DNA of 64,000 bases from Carposina sasakii (Eukaryota; Arthropoda; Insecta; Lepidoptera; Carposinidae), in contig CP053153.1 of assembly GCA_014607495.2 (NCBI GenBank), forward strand, positions 806,001 to 870,000. The letters run 5' to 3'. A program made the position numbers and the translations under genes. Below the pieces are notes generated by a model. That model had not been told where the DNA came from, did no database searches, and saw only the letters and a program-made list of their open reading frames with translations. Below, piece by piece: positions 11,830-23,335 of the stretch (position 1 is the stretch's first letter; the number at the start of each line of letters is the position of its first letter).

Positions 11830-12105
11830 CGTTTGCTCAGGCGATAAGCAAGCAACTTGTTACTGATCTTTTACATCTGGTTCTGCTATTATTAATGTGG
11901 CTACAGGATATCATTCGTGATTCTGCAGCTCTAGCTACCCCATTGGAAACACAGGCATGTATATGTGTTAACGGTTGCTTTTGTAACGTATTAGGTCCAC
12001 TAGGAACGGCTTTTCTGAAATTACCACAGGAACGGGAAATAAAGGGAATATTAAAGTTTACGCGGACAAAGTCGCGGGCGGCCGCTAGTTTTAATAATAG
12101 TCATC
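11830..12105. repeat. Fragments of two high-copy interspersed repeats
   Basis: From 11,830 to 11,965 lies a copy of the GGCGATAAGC family, here GGCGATAAGCAAGCAACTTG. From about 12,000 to 12,102 lies the end of a second family, ending GTCGCGGGCGGCCGCTAGT, which is the complement of the ACTAGTGGACGCCCGCGAC edge seen at 49.9 kb. The 72-codon open frame across them is a by-product of the repeats. Confidence 0.5.
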
Positions 12106-12119
12106 AATATTGAACCGTA

Positions 12120-12330
12120 CGTGAACAACAAATCAATTAATCTCTGACTCGAAATACTTTCGATATTAAAATCGATTGCGAATTCCATTCGATATAATTC
12201 ACAACAATAGTCAGAGATGTACTAGATCTGCCGATAGCGGTAACCTTTCCCATCGATTACGTAAAACGCATCGATTGTAGATTGTACTCGATTGTTGGGA
12301 TAGTTATCGATATGGCGACCTCTGACCGTT
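12120..12330. promoter_or_regulatory. ATCGAT-rich segment with TATCGATA
   Basis: It contains several CGAT cores (TCGATATT, ATCGATTG, CATCGATTACG) and one TATCGATA at about 12,307. Short inverted repeats, ATCTCTGACT and AGTCAGAGAT, bracket part of it, so it may equally be a small mobile element. The DREF-site reading is by analogy only. Confidence 0.25.
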
Positions 12331-12589
12331 GTTTCTACATTGTTTGTGTTGATACGTGATATGTTAGCTTGTTATGATTCCACGTATTATTGCGTATTGT
12401 GCAAGAGGGCAGGAAGTTTTAGCAGTCATCGATACTAGAAACTATTGTTAAAACTAGTGAAGAATCATATTTTCTTATCTGGTGTTAAAATAAAATATAC
12501 CCAGATAGATACCTTAAACACATAAAAACTTTCATTACTGCTGAGAATTCTAATAAGTTACAGTAAACTTGTCACTAATTTGATTATAA

Positions 12590-12880
12590 AATTATTAATA
12601 AAGAAATGGAAAAAATTCCTCACCCGGGTGGGAATCGAACCCACGACCTCTGCATTCCGTGCCAGCGCTCTTACCACTGAGCCACCGGGTCAATTACTCG
12701 GATGACGAATTTTACCATCTCTTTTTGAAATTACATTATTGAAAACGTTATTTTTTCATCCCGATAGCTATACATAAGCGAAATCTCGGCAAACAAAGCT
12801 GAATCCCTCAGCACAATGTTTTAATGATGAAACGATCAACCATATTCTAACGGATTATATTATGGAGAAGTGTTTTTATT
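12590..12880 (-). mobile_element. Repeat containing a tRNA-like module (SINE-like), copy 1
   Basis: The minus strand carries a tRNA-like stretch with GGCTCAGTGGTAAGAGC (A-box region) and GGGTTCGATTCCCACCCGGG (B-box region) at 12,624-12,692. A tail ending near TTCTTTATTAATAATTTTAT follows. About 190 bp on the other side of the tRNA part are also shared with the copy at 39,613-39,905, so the repeated unit is near 300 bp with the tRNA-like piece towards its 3' end. The anticodon arm pairs poorly, so I do not call a tRNA gene. Confidence 0.7.
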
Positions 12881-12881
12881 T

Positions 12882-13828
12882 TAGTCAAGTTATTATATAT
12901 TATAAAATTATTAATAAATTTGATTGCTTCATAAATTGTTTCGCTTATTTTAATACATCTAATAGGTAGGTATCTACCTATTTAACTAATAAACAAGAGA
13001 TCTCTCGTAACGTGTGCAGTGGTAGAGCCGCCACGAGTTGTATGATTCTTAAATATCCAGTTTACTACTCGTAATATTTGTAAAATCTGTATGGAAACAG
13101 GTACAATACTGCAACCTGACTGATGTTTTCGTGGATATTATAAACGCTATTGGTCACGACTGTCTATCAGTAAAGACCAAATAAAGGCTGGACGAAGAGT
13201 TCATTCACTATCAATAAAACTGTATATTGAACGTTATGTTATGAAACTATCGCCAGTGGCATTACATTGCGATATTACAGTGTTTTATGTTTGAAGTTTA
13301 GGTATATCGGATACAAGTAGTAAACTTCCCAACGACTCTACAGATTGATTTCGTTTTAGTAATAAAGGCCTCCGACACGAGCGCTACTATGTATGCTAAC
13401 TTTAAAAGATTTCACGTACTTTATGAAGTTCAATAACCATCCATGGGACGTGGCTATTGAAACATATACTCACTTTTATCGGAAAAGTGATATCGGACAG
13501 GTTTTACCTCGATTACCTTATGGTTATGATTCATGCTGTAATGTTATGGGTAAGATTCACATGTTTCCAATTTGAGAAAAGTCGTAGTACTTCTATATCT
13601 CTTTCTAATACATGTGTGTTTCGCCAATAATAATGTTGTTTGTTTGTATTATACATGTAATACCTAATGTTGTAAAGGACTTTCCTATACTGGGCGCAGT
13701 CTCACTCTATTAATTCTATGAGCTTTTTCACTGAATTATTCAGTAAAACTTATACTATACTATTATTATCGTTTGGATGTCGCTTATCGCGTGGAAGGGG
13801 TATAAAATACTTTTTGACCTATTCTCAG
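12882..13828. other. No recognised feature
   Basis: Unique-looking sequence just outside the duplicated block. Short open frames such as 13,393-13,575 have no recognised content. Confidence 0.4.
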
Positions 13829-14598
13829 ACCTACCGAATATACACAGAAAATTTCATAAGAATCGGTAAAGTCATTTCGAAGGAGTTCGTAGAAACACCG
13901 TGTCACGAGAATTTTATACATGCAGGCGAGAGCGATAAGTTAGAGGTAGCACCACCAGTAGGGTTTGGTGCTACAGGATCCATGGCGCAGGTACTCGAGT
14001 AAGACAAGAGATGTGAATAGTGAACTTTGTATTTCCAAAATTATAGTGAAGTATAACGGTAGGCGAACCGACAGATTCGTTAGGCGAGACGTGTTAATAC
14101 GACAACGGTTCGATTCAGAATGCCCTCCTCGCCTAACGACTCCATCCACGTGAACCATCACCGGTAGTGACGTCACGGACGTTCGTCTTCCGTTTTACAA
14201 TAAAATTAAACTAAGTACAAAAATCAAATAACACCCTTTTATTTCATTTAAGCTACGATTAATCACGACATACATAATATGTATGTCCAAGATATATTAT
14301 ATCTTGGAAGTCACTGCAATTCAGATTAGTGGAGCAAGCACGAAGCTCCCGATAGTCCGTAAAGCTATCAGCAAACTGTCAAATCTCATAGATTTTGTTT
14401 GCGAGTCGCTAGCGTTTTTTCGTTTCCCAAACATTCTCTGACCTGTATACACAATCATTTTGCAATAAACATAGATCTATAAGCTTGATAAAATCTGGCG
14501 TTAAATGTTAATCAGGGTTTACGTAACTTTAAACATAATTGTTTTACACATTGTTCTTAGAGTCAGTTATACCAAATACTTACTTTGCACGATGGCGC

Positions 14599-14690
14599 TA
14601 GTTACTATGTGTATGACTACATTTCCGTGTAACTGCATACAAAAAATGTTAGTTCCGAAATCGGATACGGGAGTTACTATATGAAACGGA
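14599..14690 (+). repeat. Interspersed repeat, same family as 3.8 kb (segment A)
   Basis: It matches the complement of 3,840-3,950 through GATGGCGCTAGTTACTATGT and ATGAAACGGACT. The counterpart in segment B is at about 26,868-26,965. Confidence 0.6.
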
Positions 14691-14874
14691 CTCTCCTGAT
14701 CTGTCTTATCGATCAGATAGACGGACAGACGAGATCGATGATGGGCTTCTGTGTTGATTGACTTTATCAGCTCATCGGAGAGTTATTAAAATGCTCGAGC
14801 ATTTCATTATGATAATAGAGTTGGCAACACTTGTGTAATCTGAGGTTGTAGGAGCTACCTTTGAAAATATGGTA

Positions 14875-15001
14875 GATTCCGGCAGTCACACTTAAACCTA
14901 AACGTAAAATTAGTCCTACCTGTCCTTTTCTCTCTCAGCCATTTATGTTAAAAACGGAGAGAGATAGACCTGGTTTAGGTTTAAGTGTGACTGCCGGAAT
15001 C
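14875..15001. mobile_element. Hairpin MITE with long perfect arms (segment A)
   Basis: The two ends are complementary for about 27 bp: one arm contains CCGGCAGTCACACTTAAACC, the other its complement, starting GATTCC and ending GGAATC. The total length is 127 bp. Segment B has the same element at 27,152-27,289 with an 11-bp insertion near the right arm. Confidence 0.75.
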
Positions 15002-15728
15002 GACCCTATAATTTTTTACATTTTAGTTCATTATACAGACGTACTGTGTACATTCACGTGTAAATTCGATATAGAAACATCAGAAAACCCTTACTTACAG
15101 ACAAATGGCTGAATTTGTATGAAATTAATATACGTACCTACTAATGTATAGATAGGTAGATGGATATCCAAGGGAATGGGAATATCGAAGGGGATATTAT
15201 CCATGTACATTTCCAACGTAAAAATAAGTTTAATCTTTTAGTTGATATTAGGTATATAGAATGATTGAATAGATAGCGTAATGTAGAGGCATTAAATTAC
15301 ATTTACTTCCCTATAGTATCTTAAACTTTAGTTTCTAACTTTATTGGTAGAAATTACTTAGTACATAACACTTAGTTCGCTGTGAGTGCAATGCAAGCAT
15401 TTTATTTACTTGTGCCTACGTATACTTCTTAGTTTTGCCACTAGACAGCATAATTTGCATATTACGTATACAAGTAACATACGTGTTTCCGAACAACTAA
15501 CTAATACATAATGTTACATCACCCTACTTTGATTTTCTAAGCCCTTCCATGCTTCCATGCATTTGGCGTTTGTTCTTAAAACAGATTTTATCATGGTTCC
15601 GCATTCAGAATTTGTAACACGAACACGCGTAAATCACAAAGGTACTAGCGGTTGAGTATAGTGTAGATCATACGAGTAGGTATATGAGATAACTGTACTC
15701 GAGAGTTGTCACGAATCGTTTGAGATTT
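15002..15728. other. No recognised feature (segment A)
   Basis: AT-rich DNA. The point GATATTATCCATG near 15,192 is the empty site matching a LINE-tail insertion in segment B at 27,490-27,657. Confidence 0.5.
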
Positions 15729-16815
15729 GACGCCTAGCCACTGGAACACAAAGGCTACAGCACCGTGGACCACATCCATACTGTACGGCAGGTTATACAG
15801 AAGTCGGAGGAGTATAACCAACCGCTGTGTATGGCTTTTGTAGACTACGAGAAAGCCTTCGACTCCATCGAAACCTGGGCCATTTTGGAATCATTGCAGC
15901 GATGCCAAATTGACTGGCGATATGTGGAGGTGCTGAGTAATATCTACCAAATGGCAACCATGTCCGTTCAAGTCCAAACCCACCAAACAAGACCGATCCA
16001 ATTACTCCGAGGTGTGAGACAGGGTGACGTAATATCCCCGAAACTCTTCACCAACGCGATGGAGGACGTCTTCAAGACGCTACAGTGGGATGGACTAGGT
16101 ATCAACGTCAATGGTGAATGTCTCCGCTTTGCAGACGAATAGTTTTGATGGCTGAATCGCTGCAGAACCTAAAAAAAATGCTGTCTAGTCTCAATGCTGC
16201 CTCGAGGCGTGTGGTACTCGGGATGAACCTGGACAAGACCAAGGTAATATTCAATCGACACATCATCCCTGAGCCGATATCCGTCGAAGGTGTAGCCCTA
16301 GAAGTTGTTCAGAAGTATGTATACCTTGGGCAAATATTGCAGTTGGGTAAAGACAACTTGGGCAGCTTGGGTGGGCAGCGTTTGGGATGTTGCGTCATAT
16401 CTAGACGTGGAACCTGACGGTGGAGCTGGCTCACCGATTACATGTCAATCAGAGAGCTATGGAAAGGTCAATGCTCGGAATCTCGCGAGTGGACAAAGTC
16501 CGAAACGAGATTATCGGGCAGAAGACCAAAGTGACAGACATAGTCTCGAAATGTAGCAGACTGAAGTGGCAGTGGGCAGGCCACATCTGTCGTAGAACCG
16601 ATGGACGGTGGAGTAAACGGGTTCTCGAATGGAGACCGCGTCTCGGCAAGCATAGCGTTGGGCGCCCTCCGGCCAGATGGACCGATGACTTAAAGAGGAC
16701 GGCTGGTAGTGACTGAATGGCAAAAACGGAAAAAAGGGAGATTGAGCCATGTGGCGTACACTGGGGGAGGCCTACGTCCAGCAGTGGACTGCAATAGGCT
16801 GACGATGACGATGAT
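15729..16815 (+). pseudogene. 5'-truncated RTE-type LINE, reverse transcriptase part (segment A)
   Basis: This is a fragment of a non-LTR retrotransposon, whose protein would copy its RNA into DNA at a nicked target. The frame at 15,765-16,142 shows RT motifs: AFVDYEKAFDSIE with the first catalytic Asp, LRGVRQGDVISPKLF, and a box that should end in two Asp but reads FADE and then a stop because one base is missing at about 16,138. The frame continues at 16,118-16,417 (LGMNLDKTKVIF) and again at 16,420-16,716 (KWQWAGHICRR, WSKRVLEWRPR), the latter a C-terminal signature I associate with RTE elements. The element ends GGAGGCCTACGTCCAGCAGT plus a GAC/GAT-rich tail near 16,800. The 5' side, including the endonuclease, is absent. 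About 20 bp at the very start, present in segment B, are deleted here. Confidence 0.85.
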
Positions 16816-16937
16816 ATTATTCATTTTCATGTAAGAAGGATTACGGATTTTTAAGGAACTACATGAAAATGTATACAACAATGTAAATATGGCATAGATA
16901 CTTGCACCTATGTCAGGTGCCTTCTTACGTGAAAAGG

Positions 16938-17195
16938 ACGCGTGGTGCCGGCAGAGTAGAGTTTGTACCACCGCTGCCTGCCCGTGGGTATCGTACGAAG
17001 CGATTAAGGGTTTTCAGGAGATGGGCAGCAGCGCCTCCCGTGCTGACAACATAGTCCGAAAATCACACTGTGGTCACCAACCCGCCTGCACAACGTGGTG
17101 ACTATGGGCAAAAACTATGGCAGTAGCCTTGTGGCGTGCCCTGGGAGAGGCCTACATCCAGCAGTGGACTGCAATAGGCTGAACAAGAATATAAA
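16938..17195 (+). repeat. Second LINE 3' end (segment A)
   Basis: It runs from CGTGGTGCCGGCAGAGTAGA through GATTAAGGGTTTTCAGGAG and GTGGTCACCAACCCGCCTG to GACTGCAATAGGCTGAACAA. It lies directly downstream of the RTE fragment in the same orientation. Confidence 0.75.
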
Positions 17196-18185
17196 TTGGT
17201 CAATGTGTTCTTCAAGCTCAATTAAGCAATATATGTTTGTTTCTTCTACTCATACAGGAAATCGCATAATATCACCGAACTTCCTTATAAACACAAACAA
17301 ATTCAACAGGATTTTGACGTTTAATGACTCTTTAACTAAAGTTAAACAGATTTTACATCCTCCAAGTAGCCATTAACTATCGTGGGAATAAATCCGCGTA
17401 ACAAGAAAGTAATTTATGGCCGAACCGGTTAACGAACGATGCTGTGGAGCAATCAGCGTATTGCAATTAGATTGCGTTTGGCCTATGTTAATTGTTAACT
17501 AATCGAGAAATACACGATACCATAACACATTACACCCACGACATTACGAATCTTATTTTTGTTTTCTTGTCGTCAATGTTTACGAATTCTACGCATTCTC
17601 CTCGTCATTATGAACATTTTTCTCTATGGCAGCATTCCTGGGAAGTGTCTGGTTTCCAAGATATTGAGATCCAAATGCAAGTAGACGCGGGTATTTAACA
17701 TTTTTCACAAATGTAGTCCTGTCCTTAGAAAAAGGATAAGTCTTTAGAAAATAAGGAATTCTAAAGTTCACATGACGATGTTGTGAGTAGCCGCTAGTAT
17801 ATAATAAACCTGTCATGTACACCCTAGGCTACAAAATATCATAACAAATTACGACATAAAATGCATTTACTCACACCTGTCTAGAATATAATACATGCAA
17901 GTACATAGGCGTTCACTGACTATTAAAGATAATGTATTTTTAAGCAATGATTAATGTTTAAACTAAACGACTACCGGACCGTCTAGACTAGATATATTAT
18001 CTTAACTAACCCACGGCAATATTACTTAAGATTTAGATTAATAAAAAGTGGCGGCAGACTCACTATTTACAAGGTGGAACTTAATAGGGTAACTGATAAT
18101 GAGGCATTTTTCAAACTCCTGTGTACCCTTGCTCGTATGATGGCCCGTTCGGCGCTGTCTGTCACTGTTTGAGCTTCCACATGAT
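17196..18185. other. No recognised feature (segment A)
   Basis: Unique-looking DNA with small open frames only. The segment B counterpart (29,680-30,735) has about 60 bp more, near 29,797-29,868. Confidence 0.4.
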
Positions 18186-18189
18186 TATA

Positions 18190-18449
18190 CAGGATGTAAC
18201 AAAAAGGGTATGTTAAGCGAAAATCTACGTGAATAGTCCACTGTAGAGAACCTATACACCAAATTTGAGACTCGAAATCACAAGTTTATTTTTCAAGATT
18301 GTATGAAAATTTCTGAGATATTTCAAAATTCTCCATACTATAGGGAAAAATAAACATGTGATTTCGAGTCTCAAATTTTGTGGTTAGGTTCTCTATAGTG
18401 GGCTATTTACGTAGCTTTTCGCTTAACATACCCTTTTTGTTACACCCTG
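18190..18449. mobile_element. 260-bp TA-flanked MITE (CCCTGTATA family, segment A)
   Basis: The ends read CAGGATGTAACAAAAAGGG and CCCTTTTTGTTACACCCTG, with TA on both sides at 18,188-18,189 and 18,450-18,451. The inner arms with GAGACTCGAAATCACA are also complementary. This fits a Tc1/mariner-derived MITE. Other copies: 30,738-30,997 (allelic) and 40,326-40,585. Confidence 0.85.
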
Positions 18450-18544
18450 TATACTGGGTTTTGTTACAATAAAGATATTTAAGTCATATGTGCCTTATGC
18501 GCCATTTCTCATTTAGTCATAGTCACGCCATCATCCACTTTTGC

Positions 18545-18906
18545 ATTTCCTCCAAAATACACCAGTTAGCCTATTAAATTCAGAAGTGTGCAAAGTACAC
18601 ACCAGTTAGCCTATTAAATGTGGGGCAAAATGCAAAGTACACCAGTTAGCCTATTAAATGTGGGGCAAAAGTGTGCAAAGTACACACCAGTTAGCCTATT
18701 AAATGTGGGGAAGTGTGCAAAGTACACACCAGTTAGCCTATTAAATGTGGGGCAAAAAAAGTACACACCAGTTAGCAAAGTAGTGCACACCAGTTAGCCT
18801 ATTAAATGTGGGGCGTGTGTGCCTATAAAGTGGGGCAGAAGTGGCAAAAGTGTTAGCTATTAAATGTGGGGCAAAAGTGTGCAAAGTACACCAGTTAGCC
18901 TATTAA
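18545..18906 (+). repeat. 45-bp satellite, disordered copy (segment A)
   Basis: Units of the 45-bp satellite (GTGTGCAAAGTACACACCAG, TTAGCCTATTAAATGTGGGG) are present but ragged, with partial units such as GGGGCAAAAAAAGTACACACC. The clean counterpart at 31,086-31,629 has 12 regular units. The raggedness may be an assembly error. Confidence 0.8.
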
Positions 18907-18929
18907 ATTAAATCCCACATATTAGTTAT

Positions 18930-19200
18930 TAGTTCATTCTTACTAGTGTCCGCGACTCCGTCCGCGTGGATTACAGAAAAAGCAAAATGTCGAAATTATC
19001 CGGGATAAAAACATTTTCCCGGGATAAAAAGTAGCCTAAAACTGCGTCGAAATCGCTTCAGACGTTTCTGAGATTAGCGTGCACAAACGCACAGACACAG
19101 ACAAAAATTCCAAAAATCATTATTTTGGGTACTATTGCGTTGATAAAGGTCTCCTATAATATTTTTTCTCATATATCTTCCATGTACAGACAGCGATCCG
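18930..19200 (+). repeat. Interspersed repeat, ACTAGTGGACGCCCGCGAC family (segment A)
   Basis: It begins ACTAGTGTCCGCGACTCCG, includes ATTATCCGGGATAAAAACAT, GTTTCTGAGATTAGCGTGCA and ATTATTTTGGGTACTATTGC, and ends near CAGCGATCCGTTACATTT. Compared with 40.2 and 49.9 kb it lacks the middle piece GTGGGACCTGTCACAATATA. Confidence 0.7.
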
Positions 19201-20680
19201 TTACATTTTTATTATATGTATAGATTGTTCACAACAGGTTTATATGTTCATTTAGTTTTATCCTTGAAAATAAGAAAATATCTCTAAATAAAACTTTCAA
19301 ATACATTCGGCATAGACTGGATAAAAAACACGCTAAAAACTAAACAATTAACAATAATTAATAGTGTTTAGGTACAAATAAGTGGCTACAGCAATTATGT
19401 GAAAAAACCACGGAACCTACACAATCCACATACATGCCGGAAGGTATCTTCCTTAAGTTTTTATACAAAAGGTACATTAAGAAGGCGAGAATATTGTAGA
19501 TCTGTTGTTTTACAAGTCTCACGAGTCTTTGGAATAAACTATGATGAAAATTGCAAAAAACATAATTTGAAAAATCCAAAAACCCGTCATATACGGCTGT
19601 ATTTCCGAAATGGGGTAGCCAAATATACAAGATCACACAGAAGCAAAGTAAACGTAAGTAATTTGAAATTATTTCTGTGATAATTTGCTGAATTCAAGAT
19701 TTATGTCTTGTGACAGTTTTTTTAGTGGATGTGCGATATGTGTATAAACCAACCAATAACAAACAAACTATACTTGTAACGCGTCGACGAATACTCGAGT
19801 TCGTTCGTAAACGCTTCGATCCCGTGGCGTCACTTTCACTTGCCAAGGACGACCGCTTTCTCTCGCATTCCTGGAGTTCAAATGTTACTGTATCGAGGAA
19901 AAGGTTTATATTTAGATGTCATTGAAAGTGATATTCTGCTTATCATACAGCTGGAGTGGGAACAGGTATTTTTTAAGCTGGTAAAGTATGCGAAACCAGT
20001 CACGGGCCTGTACCACTGAATTTATTTTATGTACGCATTTTTTTAAATTGTCACTTAGCTATAACCGAGAAGGGTTGGCGTCAGGCAGGAAGCCAGCCAA
20101 ATCTTTGGCAATGTGAGTTTCGAAAGAAACTAGAGTTTGCCAACGCCATGAAAAATGGGATAAGGGCAGGGGATGATGATGATGTGTCATTGGAACCGAT
20201 ATTCTTTTGATGCAGCTGGAGTGGGAACAGGTATTTTTTAAGCTGTTAAAATAGGCGAAACGAGGAGAGGAAGATGGCAGCGTTGTGCCTTGTCAGTGGC
20301 CAACCAGGGTCGCGTTGGTTGCTTCATACATACATACAAGATCAAGTCCATGATCGTTGAAGAGGCTGGGCAGAAGTATGCAAAATTACATCCAATTAAC
20401 TAGGGGTGAGCCTTCCACTGTTTTTGGGAAAAATTCAAGAATATAGCGACAGGTAATGTTAGAAATGTTTTCCAGGCGTTCTAAATAAGTTGCTACATAA
20501 GAGAAGAAATGGACTAAGGGTACAGACCTTAATGCCCTTAGAAAGTACTTTTATAATCCCATGGAGTGACTTTCACTTGGTAGAAGGACGTTTACTTTCA
20601 CCCATTGTACTGGCACAGGTTTAGGCTTATAGAATGTTTTATGAAAGTGGTCATTATTAATTACTTAATGGTCCACTCTA
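19201..20680. other. Mostly unrecognised DNA with one 50-bp direct repeat (segment A)
   Basis: The stretch CAGCTGGAGTGGGAACAGGT followed by ATTTTTTAAGCTG occurs at about 19,949 and again at about 20,212. Short open frames at 19,399-19,680 and 19,710-19,925 have no recognised domain and I do not call them genes. Confidence 0.45.
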
Positions 20681-20682
20681 CC

Positions 20683-20865
20683 GTGCCTCACAATTCCAGT
20701 CCAAGAGACTTAGATTCTATTAGGGTAATGTATAGTCATGTACTACATTACTAATGTATTATAACGTATAGTAATGCAATCTAAGTGTCAAGGGCTGGAA
20801 TTGTGAGGCACCAACAAGTCTAATGGTGCATCGAAACTGTTAGTATGACATTAGCTAGCACTCAC
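20683..20865. mobile_element. Truncated CATAGAGG-family MITE (segment A)
   Basis: It shares the inner arms of the MITEs at 1.46 and 3.0 kb (GTGCCTCACAATTCCAGTC and its complement, GTGCATCGAAACTGTTAGTA) but the outer termini are missing. The allelic copy is at 33,403-33,585. Confidence 0.7.
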
Positions 20866-21237
20866 TTTACTAACATTAGTCCTATACTAGAGATATAAGT
20901 TATTTGATTTTACAACTGACTAGACAATACCACAATATTTACCTCAAAAATAATAGAAAGCAGAGATAATAGTGAGTAAATCAGTTGGTAGATTTAGTTT
21001 AAATTGCGACGCGTAGGCTAATTTGTAGGTTATGGCTCCATTAACCACAACAAGTCCCCATAGTATCTTGCTTTATGTGCACTGCTTCACTTTCTTCGCT
21101 TCACAACAACAATCTAACTAGCCACCGGAAATTGTATCGAGTTGTTTCAATTTAACTTCATTAGCGCTTTCTCTTCGGTTGTCATGATTGTTGTCTTATT
21201 TTTCTAACGTCATGACTTCGCCCGAGTCAATATTACA
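20866..21237. other. No recognised feature (segment A)
   Basis: AT-rich DNA. Segment B carries about 50 bp of extra sequence around 33,600-33,690. Confidence 0.4.
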
Positions 21238-21600
21238 TACATATAATCACGCCTTTATTCCTTACGGGATAGGCAGAGCACCAAGGGCGCCGTAGGGCCA
21301 CATGGTGCCACTTGTGACCAATTTTATATAGTTGAGATGTACAAGTTCGGTTAGTAGTGACAGGTGGTCAGCCCATCGCCTACAAAACACCTCTTATCCC
21401 TCTACTGACTTGTACAGTATACCCGGGAAGAGAAGCAGCTGTAGTATTATACGTTTTTTTTCACTCCCAGAGCAGCATAGAAGAAACAACATTTATATCG
21501 CTTATCAATCTAAAGTAGTTATGTGCCTACTGATGAGGGGCTTCATTAGACACATCAGCTGCAACTACATAGCTACATCAGCGACAACTCTTATAGTTGA
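21238..21600 (+). repeat. LINE 3' fragment, ATAATCACGCCTTTATTCC family (segment A)
   Basis: The stretch from ACATATAATCACGCCTTTAT through GTTCGGTTAGTAGTGACAGG and GCCCATCGCCTACAAAACAC also occurs at 34,013 (allelic) and at 62,480, where it ends in a GAT microsatellite. The 92-codon open frame inside is a by-product. Confidence 0.55.
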
Positions 21601-21604
21601 CTAT

Positions 21605-21722
21605 TTATAAGGAACTCCAGGCGATAAGTTAGCAATTTGACATAGGTCATTTATATCTGTCATCGCTATGCTAAACATGCCTGTGGAATACCTTTTATAA
21701 TCCAGCAGTTCTGGTTATCCAA
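21605..21722 (+). repeat. High-copy interspersed repeat (GGCGATAAGC family, segment A)
   Basis: A shortened, diverged copy: GGAACTCCAGGCGATAAGTT, then ATTTATATCTGTCATCGCTA. Counterpart at 34,380-34,497. Confidence 0.5.
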
Positions 21723-21839
21723 TTTGGGAGGATTGCCAGGTTTATGAAAAAACATATAGTTAGTAGATTTTTTAAGATAGAATGGTACAAAGTCAGTGTT
21801 CACAGAATAGGTTGAATTACAACTATTTATCTATCTATC

Positions 21840-22070
21840 TATCCATAATATAAAAATGAATCGCTAAATGTGTTGGTAAGAGCGAATCTCGAGAACGGCT
21901 GAACCGATTTCGCAATTTTTTTTAGCGTATTCCTTGAAGTACAGGGATAGTTCTAACGGAGAGAAAAATTAAAAAAATGCCTGAACATGTCTAAAACATT
22001 CCTTTTCTTCTGTTAGTTCAAAGGCGTGGGACAGGACAACGTCTGTCAGGTCCGCTAGTTTGTAATAAAA
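21840..22070. repeat. Interspersed repeat with GTCAGGTCCGCTAGTTT edge (segment A)
   Basis: It runs from ATAATATAAAAATGAATCGC through GAACGGCTGAACCGATTTCG to GTCTGTCAGGTCCGCTAGTT. It looks like a known style of lepidopteran repeat, of uncertain class. Counterpart at about 34,615-34,845. Confidence 0.5.
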
Positions 22071-22079
22071 ATAGATGTG

Positions 22080-22560
22080 TAAGAATTCCGTGTATGCCCG
22101 TTCCCTTGAAAATTTATTTTACGTCATATTACACTTTACCAAATATTCAATGGTAATGGCAGGTAATTTACTTAAATGTTTACTTATTTAACATAGTTCT
22201 GAGGTAGAGTGAGGTAAAACATGTTGGGTCATACGCCATCTTATGTCGATGTCGAAGTGCGCAGAGGCACAAACGACGCGAATTGTGGAACAACGACTAA
22301 ACTATTGCAGGTCAAATATGAAGAAATATGCGCGTGCGCAACACAGAAACAAATTAAGAGAAGTGTATTACATATATAAACAGCTGTGTTCCAGAACTGT
22401 AGGTTCATAAAGGAGATCGTACAGCTACGTTTAGGTAGATACGTTTAAAAGTTTAGTACAGATGTAAAATTATTAGTAGCGCAATACCTGAGAGAAGGCC
22501 TCTGAGTTTCTTAGTCGACTCTTGAAAGGAAGGAGATGATGTATATTTCAGTGAAGTCCT
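22080..22560. other. No recognised feature (segment A)
   Basis: No coding region or window-level repeat was seen. Confidence 0.4.
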
Positions 22561-22567
22561 GCATCAG

Positions 22568-22835
22568 TACTTCTTCTTCTTCTTCTTCTTCAGCCACTGT
22601 TGGACGTAGGCCTCCCGCAGGGCATGCCACAAGGTTACTGCCACAGGGGGGTTTTGCCCATAGTCACCGCGCTGGGCAGGCGGGTTGGTGACCGCAGTGT
22701 GATTTTCAGACTATGTTGTCAGTACGGGAGGCGCTGTTGCCCACCTCCCGGTAACCCTTAATCGCCTCGTACGATACCCACAGGCAGGGGTGGTACGAAC
22801 TCTACTCTGCCGGCACCACGCGGCTAGCATAATGC
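22568..22835 (-). repeat. LINE 3' end with CTT microsatellite (segment A)
   Basis: In reverse orientation: CTTCTTCTTCTTCTTCTTC, then CTGTTGGACGTAGGCCTCCC, GCTGGGCAGGCGGGTTGGTG and GGTGGTACGAACTCTACTCT. It is the same tail as at 16.9 kb. Counterpart 35,346-35,612. Confidence 0.75.
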
Positions 22836-22839
22836 GGCA

Positions 22840-23205
22840 TGCATCAGTACAGTATTAATTAATTACAAGTCATTTTTTAATATAATGGAATGGAGAGTGG
22901 ATATTGTAACTGTTAAAGCCTCTATTTATATTTCAAATTCTTTGGGTTGCTAAAGTGTACTCATTGTTAGGCATGCTTAACCACCTCAACCAATCAATAA
23001 AGTGTACTCTATAAAGCAGTTGTCCTATCGCAGACGATAAACGGCAAGCTGTTAAAGTTGTATGAAAAACGAATACTGTAGTTAGACAAAGGGCAATAAA
23101 AAGAAATTTTGTCCACTAGTTGGTGTTTCAAGGGTTACACGAGCGTTACTTAAGCGGAAGAGTTTTGTTGTTATGTTGGTTTATCTAATGAAAGACTATT
23201 ATTGA
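22840..23205. other. No recognised feature (segment A)
   Basis: No coding region or window-level repeat was seen. Confidence 0.4.
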
Positions 23206-23209
23206 ACTC

Positions 23210-23335
23210 GATAATTCTCTCAGATGACAAGCTAGCAACTTGGCACTGATCATGAACATCTCCTTGCTACCCTAAACATGGCTGTGAAATTTGCGATCGT
23301 AATTTCTAGCTACTCTATTTCGTAAAACCGCCTTG
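23210..23335 (+). repeat. High-copy interspersed repeat, diverged (segment A)
   Basis: Contains TCAGATGACAAGCTAGCAAC, TTGGCACTGATCATGAACAT and TAGCTACTCTATTTCG, a weak copy of the GGCGATAAGC family. Confidence 0.4.

Noticed and set aside
12624..12692. Functional tRNA gene
   Set aside because: The T-arm and D-arm fit, but the anticodon arm pairs badly and copies with the same tail occur elsewhere, so it belongs to a repeat.
14000..14176. Open frames at 13,940-14,176 minus and 13,965-14,153 plus as genes
   Set aside because: They overlap on both strands, carry no recognised domain, and their persistence in segment B only reflects allelic identity.
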